Shown here one piece after another: positions 34,516 to 44,124 of a stretch of DNA of 64,000 nt. The DNA is from Paenibacillus sp. FSL W8-0426 (GTDB lineage: Bacteria > Bacillota > Bacilli > Paenibacillales > Paenibacillaceae), in assembly GCF_037969725.1 (NCBI RefSeq), contig NZ_CP150203.1, forward strand, positions 202,001 through 266,000, written 5' to 3'. Every line of letters begins with the position of its first letter. Positions within the stretch are counted from its first letter, which is position 1. The notes under the pieces are model-generated. The model saw only the letters and a list, made by a program, of their open reading frames with translations. It was not told the DNA's origin and did not search any database. A program made the position numbers and the translations under genes.

Positions 34516-35604
34516 ATGATGGAAAAAAAGGTAACCTGGCTGGAGCTGTTCTATGATCTGCTCTTTGTCGCAGCCGTGTCCAAGGCAGGCCATGTCCTGC
34601 TCCACGCCGAGCATGGCATTATCCCCTATGATTATCTGCTGAAATTTGTGTTGATTTTCATTCCTGTCTGGTGGGCCTGGGTCGGCCAGACGATGTTTAT
34701 CAACCGCTATGGACAGGATATTCTCGCACATCGCGTGTTCCTTATCCTGCAGCTCCTGTCCGTGTTGGTCATGACGGCGAGCCTATCGGTTGATTTTGAC
34801 CAGTATTATCTTCCCTTTTTCATCGGCTACATCGGTTCAAGAGCCTTCACGGCGATCCAGTATTTCTTGCTCCATGGGTCCAAAAGCGACCATCACCTCA
34901 ATGCGGCGCGTTTCTTGGGCCTAAGCTTCCTGATCGGCATTGCGATCTCGTCGTTCTCCCTGTTCTTCGATTCTTGGGTTCGATACCTCATCCTGTACGC
35001 CGGCATTGCGGTCGATATCATTCTTCCGCTGATCGGCCGCAGACGCTTGGTGAAAGTGCCGATCCATACGCACCATTTGATGGAACGCTTTGCCTTGTTC
35101 ACCATCATCTTGCTTGGGGAATCCGTCGTTAGCATGATTGCAGTGCTGCAGCTGGACCGCTGGAACCTGGAGTCGATCCTGTTCATTGCCTTTACGGCAG
35201 TATTCGTGATCGCGATGTGGTGGCAGTACTTCGATAATGTGGAGAAAAACGTGAGCAAAGAAATTCGCACCTCCGGGCAGGCGATGATTTACGGCCACCT
35301 GTTCATCTATATCTCGATGAGCATGATCGCAGCCTCGATCCAGCTGCTGTACTTGAACAAACTGAACTACGGCTTCATGCTTGCCTTTGCATTCGGTTCG
35401 TTGCTGCTGTACTTCGCTTCCACCGCGCTGGTGTTCCACCAGTACAAACACGCACATCTGCGCATGCGCCCACTGCAATTGGCGATACTGCTTGCAATCG
35501 TGGGAGTCAGCATCGTCGTGGATCTTGTCTACCATGTGCCTAATTATGTCGTGATGGGGGAGAATATGATTTTCTTCCTGGCTTATGCGAAGCTGACGAC
35601 TTGA
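34516..35604 (+). CDS. ltrA: Low-temperature-requirement protein A (LtrA) family membrane protein
   Basis: The 362-residue protein begins KVTWLELFYDLLFVAAVSK, the family signature, and has about ten membrane segments with GRRRLVKVPIHTHHLMERF and ILLGESV motifs between them. The name comes from Listeria mutants unable to grow in the cold; the molecular role is unknown. It lies 35 bases after mhqO and may be cotranscribed. A terminator follows at 35626. Confidence 0.88.
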   Translation: MMEKKVTWLELFYDLLFVAAVSKAGHVLLHAEHGIIPYDYLLKFVLIFIPVWWAWVGQTMFINRYGQDILAHRVFLILQLLSVLVMTASLSVDFDQYYLPFFIGYIGSRAFTAIQYFLLHGSKSDHHLNAARFLGLSFLIGIAISSFSLFFDSWVRYLILYAGIAVDIILPLIGRRRLVKVPIHTHHLMERFALFTIILLGESVVSMIAVLQLDRWNLESILFIAFTAVFVIAMWWQYFDNVEKNVSKEIRTSGQAMIYGHLFIYISMSMIAASIQLLYLNKLNYGFMLAFAFGSLLLYFASTALVFHQYKHAHLRMRPLQLAILLAIVGVSIVVDLVYHVPNYVVMGENMIFFLAYAKLTT

Positions 35605-35625
35605 TTTGAAGTAATCTAGAGTTTT

Positions 35626-35660
35626 GAGAAAAGCTGCGAACATTGTTCGCGGCTTTTCTT
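35626..35660 (+). terminator. Intrinsic terminator after ltrA
   Basis: GAAAAGCTGCGAAC pairs with GTTCGCGGCTTTTC across ATT and is followed by T-rich sequence. Confidence 0.85.
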
Positions 35661-35718
35661 TAATTTTTTCGCAGCATCGTTGGGATTTTCCATTGTAAAC
35701 GGGTGATTGAATAGCGCC

Positions 35719-35742
35719 AAAAAACTCCCGCCGGAACGGGAG
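35719..35742 (-). terminator. Intrinsic terminator of the sortase gene
   Basis: On the minus strand, CTCCCG and CGGGAG flank a short loop and are followed by a T6 tract, 50 bases after the sortase stop. Confidence 0.7.
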
Positions 35743-35791
35743 CCTCTTTTTCAGCAAGAACATATGGAAACCAACGGATAAGAATCGATAT

Positions 35792-36466
35792 CTACGTATG
35801 GGAAGCGGAAGATGGAGTTGCAACCGCTCTGACAATCAGACGGTGAGTCGGGTTAATGAGCGGATCACAAGTGATCAATGTAAGCACTTGGCCCAGTTTG
35901 GGATCTTCCAACACCGATAAATCGGTAGGCTCAACGACGGTGATTCGGTCAACCTTGTAGTTGATCGTTGTTCCGCCAGCCAGGGTGACCTGAATATCGT
36001 CGCCGATCTCAAGCTCTCCGAGCCGATTGAACAGACGGCCTTTCTTGTGCGCGCGATGGGCTGCGATGGCAGCGTTCCCTTCAGACCCAATCGGGGAGGT
36101 CTCTACCAGATGAGTCGCCGCGACCTTCATGTTTTGCACGGTGGCATCCTCCAGGATCGGCAGACGGACGTCGATTTTGTCGATGGAAATCAAACCGATT
36201 GCGTCTTGGGTGGAGTCCAATAGCTGATTCACTTCCGACCCCGAGAGATTTGCTTCCTCTGCTCCTTCTGTAAAGGAGGAGTTCAATTTGGACAGCCCGC
36301 TTTGCAGGTTTTGCGGAGAAGCGGCAGTCTTTTTAGGGGCTGCGAGCTCCTGTTCCAGCCGACTCATGACCCTTGCCTGCTGCCAGTCGTTCCATTTTTC
36401 CTGCAAATATGGAAAGCTAATCACCAATGCTCCAACCAATATGAACAGCATGGAGAGTTTTTTCAT
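35792..36466 (-). CDS. Sortase, class D-like
   Basis: This membrane-anchored transpeptidase (224 residues) has an N-terminal anchor (about 4-20), a helical stem, and the catalytic set His137 (AAHRAH), Cys200 (TLITCDP) and Arg209 (THRLIVRA). It joins proteins with a C-terminal sorting motif to the wall. Length and TLITC context fit class D, common in spore formers. No protein with a sorting signal is encoded nearby. It lies 86 bases downstream of the response regulator gene on the same strand. AAAGGAG stands 12 bases before the ATG. Confidence 0.85.
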   Translation of the reverse strand: MKKLSMLFILVGALVISFPYLQEKWNDWQQARVMSRLEQELAAPKKTAASPQNLQSGLSKLNSSFTEGAEEANLSGSEVNQLLDSTQDAIGLISIDKIDVRLPILEDATVQNMKVAATHLVETSPIGSEGNAAIAAHRAHKKGRLFNRLGELEIGDDIQVTLAGGTTINYKVDRITVVEPTDLSVLEDPKLGQVLTLITCDPLINPTHRLIVRAVATPSSASHT

Positions 36467-36552
36467 GGAATTGCAATGCTCCTTTGATTCAAGAATGACG
36501 ATTCATTCTTTAGTGTAAGGAATGAACATCTACAAAAACTCAACAATGCAAT

Positions 36553-37734
36553 TTATGCCTGCTTTAGAGAGCGCTTCTGGGGTTCGATACCGGCCTGCTC
36601 GACAGACCATTCCTCAAAAGTAGCGGGCAGCGTAATGCCAAGCTCTTCCCAGTACAAGTCTTTCATTTCCTGATAATGAGCCGTCGCTGCATCATGCTCG
36701 CCCAGATCCACATAGAGTCCGATGAGTCCCAGATGCGTTTTTTCACTATAAGGGTGGACGCCGAGGATTCGTTTATACTCATTGATCGCCTCGTGAACCT
36801 TGCCTGCCTGGATGTAGAACTGGACGAGATTCATGGAGTGATGGAGCCAGAGCAGCCGCAGCCGCTGACGTTCTCCTTCTGCCCAGTGGTAATCATGGTC
36901 TGCCAGATAGTCGTTGACATACAGCTGGTTCAGCTGGTAGTGCTCTTCGTAGTTTTCTTCCGTGATCTCGCCCAAATTGCGGATTCCCTGTTCGAATCGA
37001 TCCACGTCAATGATTACTTGCAGCGTATGAAGCGTATACCCTTCGCCGCCGCTTGCATTTACAATTTCCACAGGCATGCCCGCTTGTTCAAGACATTTGC
37101 GGATATGGTATATGGTAGTGTACAGATAAGTCGATGCTTTTTTGAAATCCTGGTCGGGCCAAAACTCCTGAATGAGCAGGTCCTTGCTGACAAACTGGTT
37201 GCGATTATGCAGCAAGTAGGCGAACAGCTCCTGAGCTTTGGTTGTGCGCCAGCGAAATTGGGCCTGACCCGCTTCGCGGTTCGGTCCGTTTGGGACGTAG
37301 GCTGGACGCAGCGTCTTGAAACAGCAGATCATCTGGCCTGCAGGCTCATTGGGCAGCGATTTCGTCAGCGTCATACGTTCCATCACACGTTTCATCGATT
37401 TGGCCAGGCGCTCGGCTTGAACTGGTTTGAGCACGTAATCGAGGGCATTCATTTCAAAAGCATCAATCGCATAACGGTCATAGCCGGTTACGAAAACAAT
37501 ATCGGATTGCGGGCTCGCCGCTTGCATCATCTCCGCTGCTTGCATCCCGTTCACCTCCGGCATGACGATATCCAGGAAAATCACGTCAGGTTTGTGTATT
37601 TTCGCCTGTTCGATGGCTTGTAGCGGATTGGTGCAGCTGTCCACGATTTCGACATCGGGCAAAATGTTTAAAAGTTGTTTGGTCAGAACTAAAATAGCAA
37701 GTTTCTCGTCGTCCACCAACAATGCTCTGATCAT
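36553..37734 (-). CDS. Response regulator with SARP-type winged helix and BTAD domain
   Basis: The 393-residue protein has a receiver domain (phospho-acceptor Asp55 in FLDIVMP) and then a winged helix of the OmpR/SARP type (TTKAQELFAYLLHNRNQFVSKD). A bacterial transcriptional activation domain of tetratricopeptide-like helices completes it. I chose the start at 37734 because IRALLVDDE is the natural receiver beginning; the frame reaches 37860 without support. No histidine kinase gene is adjacent, so it is an orphan. It is upstream of, and may control, the sortase gene. Confidence 0.88.
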   Translation of the reverse strand: MIRALLVDDEKLAILVLTKQLLNILPDVEIVDSCTNPLQAIEQAKIHKPDVIFLDIVMPEVNGMQAAEMMQAASPQSDIVFVTGYDRYAIDAFEMNALDYVLKPVQAERLAKSMKRVMERMTLTKSLPNEPAGQMICCFKTLRPAYVPNGPNREAGQAQFRWRTTKAQELFAYLLHNRNQFVSKDLLIQEFWPDQDFKKASTYLYTTIYHIRKCLEQAGMPVEIVNASGGEGYTLHTLQVIIDVDRFEQGIRNLGEITEENYEEHYQLNQLYVNDYLADHDYHWAEGERQRLRLLWLHHSMNLVQFYIQAGKVHEAINEYKRILGVHPYSEKTHLGLIGLYVDLGEHDAATAHYQEMKDLYWEELGITLPATFEEWSVEQAGIEPQKRSLKQA

Positions 37735-38263
37735 GAGATATACAACCTTCTTCCCCAACATTATAAAAATAAGTATATATACGTTCCAGTGAAGCCGTAA
37801 AATTCCCGTAATGAGAGGAAAAGCCCATTTTAACAAGGACCATTTCCCTTGAACGCGCATCGAATGATGCCTTTTTTATGTATGGGCCGCGGCCCCCATA
37901 AATAATGACTTGCTTTCGTGCTAGGTGTGATGCTGCACCAAACAAAGAAATCATGCAAATCAAAACAGACTACTAAACCTAACCATCATATCAAACATTG
38001 AAACATCTCCATAGTAAATCGGTTTTTTTCTCAAGTTTCTTAATATAATCTCGTGTTTTGAATAGCCATGCAAGTCCTAATTGTCAGCCGGAGAACGTCC
38101 GATTTATGAACAATATTAATGAAGTTTCTAAGAAAAACGTTTTCGTATTTATTTTCCGCCATGGAATCTGGTAATATGAGACTAGATACAGGTGAATTAC
38201 TCGGCTTCAGTCAACGAGATCGAGATTCATGGGTATGGAGATGATAATCAGGAGGGGAAACGG
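37735..38263. other. Divergent intergenic region
   Basis: It carries the promoter of the minus-strand response regulator and that of the plus-strand GH3 gene. A cre-like GAAAAACGTTTTC (38132-38144) lies upstream of a weak -10 TAATAT (38172-38177). An in-frame GTG at 38192 has no ribosome site and is not used. Confidence 0.5.
38132..38144 (+). promoter_or_regulatory. Candidate cre or LacI-type operator
   Basis: GAAAAACGTTTTC is a near-palindrome centred on CG, like catabolite-response or LacI-family operators. It lies about 120 bases before the GH3 start. Confidence 0.45.
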
Positions 38264-41050
38264 GTGAGCACAAATCAGATTGGTGTTCCTTTGGAAGGGT
38301 TTGCAGAATTTAGCCGGACGGTTGCTGCCGAAGGGGCCGTTTTGCTTAGAAATAACGGAGATTCACTTCCTATTCGAAAATCCGAAAACGTTTCAGTTTT
38401 TGGCCGAATTCAAGTGAATTATTATCGCAGCGGAACGGGTTCCGGCGGTAGTGTGCATGTCGCCTATACAACCAACTTGTTGGATGGGCTGCGCAGCAAA
38501 AAACAGATCAGCGTCAATGAGGAACTCGCGGCCGTTTACGAAAAATGGATTGAGCAGAATCCGTTCGATGATGGTGGCAAAGTCTGGGCGGCAGAGCCGT
38601 GGAACCAGAAGGAAATGCCGCTGACGGATGAATTGGTGGCTCAGGCAAGAGCGAAGTCGGATAAAGCAATCATCGTCATCGGCCGTACGGCGGGAGAAGA
38701 CCAGGATAACGCTGACGCGCCGGGAAGCTATCAATTGACGGAAGACGAGAAAGCGATGCTGAAGCTGGTTACCAACCACTTTGAACAAACGATCGTAGTT
38801 CTGAACGTATCCAATATCATCGACATGAGCTGGCTGGATGACGAGAGTTACGTCAACCCGATTCAAAGCGTGATCTACTCGTGGCACGGCGGCATGGAAG
38901 GCGGAAACGCGATTGCGGACGTTCTGGTCGGCGAAGTGACGCCAAGCGGTAAACTGACGGATACGATTGCTTATTCGATCCATGACTACCCTTCGACCAG
39001 CAATTACGGAAATGAATTCAAGAACTTGTACCAGGAAGATATTTATGTAGGGTACCGATATTTCGAAACGTTTCGACCGGAAAAGGTCCAGTTTGAATTC
39101 GGGTACGGCCTCTCTTACACCACATTTGCAGTAGAGACCGAAGAAGCCCAAGTCGTAGCCAAGAACGACAAAACTTGCATTGAGATCAAAGCTGTGGTAA
39201 CCAACACGGGTTCTGTCCATGCTGGCAAAGAAGTTGTGCAGGTGTACTACGAAGCTCCTCAGGGTAAATTGGGACAGCCTGTCAAAGCGTTGGTTGCCTT
39301 TGGCAAAACAAGCTTGCTGCAGCCGGGAGAATCGCAGACGCTGACGATCAGCTTCCCGGTAGATTCCATGGCTTCTTACGATGACGCCGGGGTGACCGGA
39401 CATGCTTCCGCTTATGTAATGGAAGAAGGAACATACCGTTTGCATGTCGGAACCAGCGTCAAACAAACGGAACATGTGAAGGTCGATGGGCAGGAAGGCT
39501 ACGTCGTGGAGTCCGTACGGGTTGTCGAGCAGCTTGAAGAAGCGATGGCACCCGTCGAGTCGTTCACACGCATGAAACCGGGAGCGCGCAAGGAAGACGG
39601 GTCATATGAGCTGACCTATGTGGAGGCTCCGAAACGCAAGGTCGACATGGCTCAGCGGATCGAACAGCGTCTGCCGGCGACGTTGGAGCAGACCGGGGAC
39701 CAAGGGTACAAGCTTCAGGATGTGAAGGATGGCAAAGTGAGCCTGGAAGCCTTCGTCGCCCAATTGAGCGATCAGGATCTTGCAACCTTGATCCGCGGTG
39801 AAGGCATGAGCAGTCCGCTCGTTACGTCGGGAACGGCCTCGGCATTCGGCGGCGTGAGCGATAGCTTGTTCAAGCTTGGGATCCCGGTGGCTTGTACAGC
39901 CGACGGCCCGTCCGGCATCCGTATGGACAGCGGCGAGAAGGCCACGCAGGTGTCCATCGGAACACTGCTGGCAGCCACATGGAATACACAGCTGGTGGAA
40001 GAATTGTACGTGATGGAAGGTCAAGAGCTGCTCCGAAACCAGATCGACACGCTGCTCGGCCCTGGCCTCAACATTCGCCGCAGCCCGCTGAACGGCCGCA
40101 ACTTCGAATATTTCTCGGAAGATCCGCTCATTTCGGGACAATTCGCGGCGGCTTGTACGCGTGGCATTATGAAGGGCGGATCGAACGCCACGCTGAAACA
40201 CTTTGCCTGCAACAACCAGGAGAAACACCGCAGCAAAGTGGATGCCGTCGTATCCGAGCGTGCGCTCCGCGAGATTTACTTGAAAGGCTTCGAAATTGCC
40301 GTCAAGGAAGGCGGAGCCAACTCCGTGATGACGTCTTACAATCCGGTTAACGGACACTGGGCAGCTTCGAACTACGATCTGAACACAACCATTTTGCGTG
40401 GAGAATGGGGCTTTGAGGGTATTGTCATGACCGACTGGTGGGCGATCATGAATGATGTCGTTCAAGGCGGAGCAGCCGACCGTAAATACACCAACTGGAT
40501 GATCCGCGCCCAGAACGATCTGTACATGGTTGTGCCGAACTATGGCGCGGAGATCAACGGATGGGACGACAACACGCTGGAGTCGTTGGAGAACGGCACG
40601 TTGACGCGTGGTGAGCTTCAGCGCTCGGCCAAAAACATTTTGACGTTTATTCTGAACGCTCCGGTCATCTCCAGAAAACTGGAATTGAACGAGACGGTTG
40701 CCGCGTTCAAAGCTGATTCAGCCCTGTCTGCCGAAGGTGCGCAGGCATTGGCGAACGATCCTCAAGTGAAGCCGGCAGTAGGCGAGCCTGTGCGCATGAA
40801 CGTGACTCAGGCCGGCGAATACCGGATCATCGTGCAAATCATGTCACCGGAACCGGAGCTGGCCCAAAGCGCCTGCAACGTGCTGCTGGGCGGCCAATTG
40901 ATGACGACCATCCAGACGAACGGAACGGAAGGCAAATGGATCCGGCAGCGCCTGGTGAAAGTGCAGCTGGAGGAAGGCGTGTACGAATTGACGCTGGACT
41001 TCACCAAGCCAGGTTTGCAGATCGATTGGATTGAATTTAAACTGGTTTAA
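38264..41050 (+). CDS. GH3 beta-glycosidase with permuted domain order
   Basis: The 928-residue enzyme has no signal peptide. The half usually found at the C-terminus of GH3 enzymes comes first (EGAVLLRNNGDSLPI, then the alpha/beta sandwich and a fibronectin-like domain). The TIM-barrel half follows, with KHFACNNQE and the nucleophile Asp724 in GIVMTDWW. A carbohydrate-binding-like beta domain ends the protein. This reversed order is known in some GH3 enzymes such as that of Ruminococcus albus. The start is GTG 38264 with AGGAGGGG seven bases upstream. The substrate is probably a beta-glucoside or beta-xyloside. Confidence 0.87.
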   Translation: MSTNQIGVPLEGFAEFSRTVAAEGAVLLRNNGDSLPIRKSENVSVFGRIQVNYYRSGTGSGGSVHVAYTTNLLDGLRSKKQISVNEELAAVYEKWIEQNPFDDGGKVWAAEPWNQKEMPLTDELVAQARAKSDKAIIVIGRTAGEDQDNADAPGSYQLTEDEKAMLKLVTNHFEQTIVVLNVSNIIDMSWLDDESYVNPIQSVIYSWHGGMEGGNAIADVLVGEVTPSGKLTDTIAYSIHDYPSTSNYGNEFKNLYQEDIYVGYRYFETFRPEKVQFEFGYGLSYTTFAVETEEAQVVAKNDKTCIEIKAVVTNTGSVHAGKEVVQVYYEAPQGKLGQPVKALVAFGKTSLLQPGESQTLTISFPVDSMASYDDAGVTGHASAYVMEEGTYRLHVGTSVKQTEHVKVDGQEGYVVESVRVVEQLEEAMAPVESFTRMKPGARKEDGSYELTYVEAPKRKVDMAQRIEQRLPATLEQTGDQGYKLQDVKDGKVSLEAFVAQLSDQDLATLIRGEGMSSPLVTSGTASAFGGVSDSLFKLGIPVACTADGPSGIRMDSGEKATQVSIGTLLAATWNTQLVEELYVMEGQELLRNQIDTLLGPGLNIRRSPLNGRNFEYFSEDPLISGQFAAACTRGIMKGGSNATLKHFACNNQEKHRSKVDAVVSERALREIYLKGFEIAVKEGGANSVMTSYNPVNGHWAASNYDLNTTILRGEWGFEGIVMTDWWAIMNDVVQGGAADRKYTNWMIRAQNDLYMVVPNYGAEINGWDDNTLESLENGTLTRGELQRSAKNILTFILNAPVISRKLELNETVAAFKADSALSAEGAQALANDPQVKPAVGEPVRMNVTQAGEYRIIVQIMSPEPELAQSACNVLLGGQLMTTIQTNGTEGKWIRQRLVKVQLEEGVYELTLDFTKPGLQIDWIEFKLV

Positions 41051-41156
41051 AGCAGCTTGTCGCCTGTGACGCGAAACATGATCATATAAATGCTGCTATG
41101 GAGGAATCCGTGAGAGGGCTGAACGCTGAACAAACTGTTCCGGGAGGTCGCGAAAC

Positions 41157-41348
41157 GTGAGAAGGTACAATTTCTGGAGTCCGATCCTGTTGATTGCGGT
41201 GGCGCTGATTACGAGAAGCCTGGTGACCAACTTGGCCCTGCTCTTTGGCCTGTCGCATGAGGCAGCCAGCAATCTCGCCATGATTGCCATGATCATCGCT
41301 GCACTTATTATGTATACCCGCATGACGAAGGCACGGCGCAAAAAATAA
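41157..41348 (+). CDS. Small two-segment membrane protein
   Basis: A 63-residue protein with two hydrophobic segments (FWSPILLIAVALITRSLV and LAMIAMIIAALIMY) and a basic tail. It starts with GTG 41157 after GGGAGGTC. No family recognised. A terminator follows. Confidence 0.65.
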   Translation: MRRYNFWSPILLIAVALITRSLVTNLALLFGLSHEAASNLAMIAMIIAALIMYTRMTKARRKK

Positions 41349-41398
41349 TAAAACAGTTCACACAAAGGCCCCTGCATTTTAGCAAAGGCCTGCCATTC

Positions 41399-41424
41399 AG
41401 ACACCCTTGAGGTGTCTTTTTTTC
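41399..41424 (+). terminator. Intrinsic terminator
   Basis: AGACACC pairs with GGTGTCT across CTTGA and is followed by a T tract. Confidence 0.85.
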
Positions 41425-41520
41425 GTTATTTCTAGGAGGGGGCATCCCCGTCGACGCCTCCTACGGCGAATGCAGGGAGAGACTTTCATTCCTTTCATTC
41501 CTTTCTTCCGTACAATCCCC

Positions 41521-42426
41521 TCAGGCCCGAGGCCGCGGGCGAAACTGGTTGGGCGATAATCCCGTGCCCCGCCTGAACTGCCTGGAGAAATGACTGACGG
41601 AATGATAGCCGAGCTCATCGGCGATGTCCTCGACCGTTTTGCTTGTGCTTACCAGCATTTGCTTGGCTCGGTTGAGTTTGGTTTCAGTGAGGTACTGGCG
41701 TGGTGATATGCCGTATATTTCTTTGAACACTTTGGTGAATTGGCTGCGGCTCAGATTCAGTTCGTCCGCTGCCTGGCTTATGGAGCCTTCGCCCGAGATG
41801 AGGTGCTGCAGCTTCTCTTCAATGAGATGGGCCGTGTCGGCTTTATGAATGGTCGAATGCAGCGGTTCGGCGGCCATCGACTCCTCTTCTACCTTCACGG
41901 CCAGTCGGAGAATTTCCTGAATAATGAGCAGAATGTAGGCCTGGAGCGCGATTTTCTGGACAGGGTTCAGCGTCAGGCGTCGTTCCGTCTCCGCGGCGGG
42001 CATCTCGCCTGCAGACGCCAAACTGGGCTGCATCTCCCGTTCGATGTGTGCGACGTATTCCGTCAACCCAGCCATTTCCGCCATGGAGGCGGGAAGAAGA
42101 TGGTATTCGCGTTGGCTCAGCGTCTTGCGTATGGAGTAATCGTCCATATCGAAGTGTATGTCGAAGAAACGAAAGCAATCCTCGCTTTCGGCCATATTCT
42201 CCATTTCGTGCCGGGTACCCGAACGAATGAACAGCCAATCTCCGGGCCGAAGCCGGATCTCGAGATGCTGCAGCTTCAGCCTAGCTGTTCCGGCCTGGCA
42301 ATACATGATTTCATACAAATGATGGTGATGTCTGGGATATCGCCAACCGGGCGGTTTGGCGCCGAAATGGCAGCCCGTAATGTGCAGCGTGTTGGTCATA
42401 TTCGGAAAAATCACGTCAGTGTACAT
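41521..42426 (-). CDS. AraC family transcription regulator
   Basis: The 301-residue protein has an N-terminal cupin-like sugar-sensing domain (RYPRHHHHLYEIMYC) and a C-terminal pair of helix-turn-helix motifs (ISQAADELNLSRSQFTKVFK and VEDIADELGYHSVSHFSRQF). It is divergent from the GH29-GH35 operon with 231 bases between, so it probably controls it. I chose the start at 42426, where TTGGGGGCGACGAA precedes the ATG; 42447 is possible. Confidence 0.88.
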   Translation of the reverse strand: MYTDVIFPNMTNTLHITGCHFGAKPPGWRYPRHHHHLYEIMYCQAGTARLKLQHLEIRLRPGDWLFIRSGTRHEMENMAESEDCFRFFDIHFDMDDYSIRKTLSQREYHLLPASMAEMAGLTEYVAHIEREMQPSLASAGEMPAAETERRLTLNPVQKIALQAYILLIIQEILRLAVKVEEESMAAEPLHSTIHKADTAHLIEEKLQHLISGEGSISQAADELNLSRSQFTKVFKEIYGISPRQYLTETKLNRAKQMLVSTSKTVEDIADELGYHSVSHFSRQFRRGTGLSPNQFRPRPRA

Positions 42427-42657
42427 TTCGTCGCCCCCAACGGTCATGTTGCCAAGATTATATCACTCGGATGTAGGCTGTAAAAGATGAACTTGACGCT
42501 TGGCGCATGTCGCAGAAAAGGTAGTCCGCTGAGGATGAAATGGCACAAAAGGTCAAAAAGCCGGACGTTTTGTGAATGGTGGTTGGCAATCTCGGCTTTT
42601 ATGATAGATACAAGGGGTTAGCCCACCATTGCGGTACGGAAAAGGAGGAGGGCATGC

Positions 42658-44124
42658 ATGGTACATTCGGGAACACCTGCGAGCGATTGGATCAAAGCGG
42701 CGGCACGGATCGTTCCATCCGAACGGCAGCTGGCTTGGCAGGAGATGGAATTCTACGCGTTCATACATTTTACGGTAAACACGTTCACGGATCGCGAATG
42801 GGGAACGGGAGACGAGGATCCGGCGTTATTTGCTCCCACGGAACTGGATGCGCGCCAGTGGGTGCGAGCGTGCAAGTCGGCCGGCATGACCGGGCTGATC
42901 CTGACCTGCAAGCACCATGACGGATTCTGCTTATGGCCAAGCAAGCACACGGATCATACCGTGTCCGCGAGCCCGTGGCGCGAAGGGAGAGGCGACCTCG
43001 TTCGCGAGGTCGCGGAGGCGTGCCGCGAAGGCGGGCTGCGTTTCGGCATATACCTTTCCCCATGGGATCGGCATGAGCCTTCATACGGCGATTCGGCGCG
43101 TTACAACGCGTTTTTCCTGAACCAGCTGCGTGAACTGTTGACCGGTTACGGCGAGCTGTTCTGCGTATGGTTTGACGGTGCTTGCGGGGAAGGACCAAAC
43201 GGCAAACGGCAGGAATACGACTGGCCAGCGTACTACGCGCTTATTCGCGAGCTTCAACCGGGGGCGGTCATTTCGGTTTGCGGTCCGGACGTGCGCTGGT
43301 GCGGCAATGAAGCCGGATGTGTGCGTTCTTCGGAATGGAGCGTCGTCCCTGCGCATATGCAGGATAATGAGAAGATTCAGGCCGAATCGCAGCAGGTGGA
43401 TGACGGACAATTCGCCAGCCGCATCGGCACGCAGGATGACGATCTTGGCAGCCGGGAGGTGATCCGGCGCCATTCGCGGTTAATCTGGTATCCGGCCGAA
43501 GTGAACACGTCGATCCGTCCCGGCTGGTTCTATCATGCCAGCGAGGATGACCAGGTCAAGTCGCTGAAGGAATTGCTTGCCGTCTATTATGGGGCGGTTG
43601 GCGGCAATGCCACCTTTTTGCTGAACCTGCCGCCTGACAAGCGGGGGTTGATCCATGAACGCGATCTGGAGCGGTTGAACGAGCTGGGCAATCATCTGAG
43701 GGAGACGTTCAGGGACAATCTGGCGTTACGAGCACGTGCCGAAGCATCGGAAGCCCGGGGTGGGAAGCATACACCCGCCATGGTGCTGGACGGCGACAAG
43801 CAGACATACTGGTCCCCTCGCGAGGGCACGGAGCAGGCATGGTTGCAGCTGGAACTGCCGGGAAGGGCGATCTTTGACCGAATCGTGCTGATGGAACATA
43901 TCCGATCCGGCCAGCGGATCGAACGATTCAGACTGGACGCGCGTACTTGCGATGGATCATGGCAGGAGATCTACTGCGGAACCGTGGTGGGTTACAAACG
44001 AATTTGCTGTTTTGATCCAGTTGAGGCTGACGCTGTTCGTCTGACTATAGAGCAATCCCGGTGGTGCCCGACATTATCCGGGTTTGGCATATATAGAAGC
44101 ACCGCGAAGGAGGCGAGGGCATGA
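42658..44124 (+). CDS. Alpha-L-fucosidase, GH29, with C-terminal discoidin-like domain
   Basis: The 488-residue enzyme releases L-fucose with retention. The barrel holds FIHFTVNTFTDREWG, KHHDGFCLWPSKHTDHTV and the nucleophile Asp173 in VWFDGACG. A C-terminal F5/8 type C-like domain (from about 355, HTPAMVLDGDKQTYW) probably binds sugar. No signal peptide, so it acts on imported oligosaccharides. AAGGAGGAGG precedes the ATG. The next gene overlaps by four bases. The acid/base is less conserved in this family and not assigned here. Confidence 0.9.
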   Translation: MVHSGTPASDWIKAAARIVPSERQLAWQEMEFYAFIHFTVNTFTDREWGTGDEDPALFAPTELDARQWVRACKSAGMTGLILTCKHHDGFCLWPSKHTDHTVSASPWREGRGDLVREVAEACREGGLRFGIYLSPWDRHEPSYGDSARYNAFFLNQLRELLTGYGELFCVWFDGACGEGPNGKRQEYDWPAYYALIRELQPGAVISVCGPDVRWCGNEAGCVRSSEWSVVPAHMQDNEKIQAESQQVDDGQFASRIGTQDDDLGSREVIRRHSRLIWYPAEVNTSIRPGWFYHASEDDQVKSLKELLAVYYGAVGGNATFLLNLPPDKRGLIHERDLERLNELGNHLRETFRDNLALRARAEASEARGGKHTPAMVLDGDKQTYWSPREGTEQAWLQLELPGRAIFDRIVLMEHIRSGQRIERFRLDARTCDGSWQEIYCGTVVGYKRICCFDPVEADAVRLTIEQSRWCPTLSGFGIYRSTAKEARA

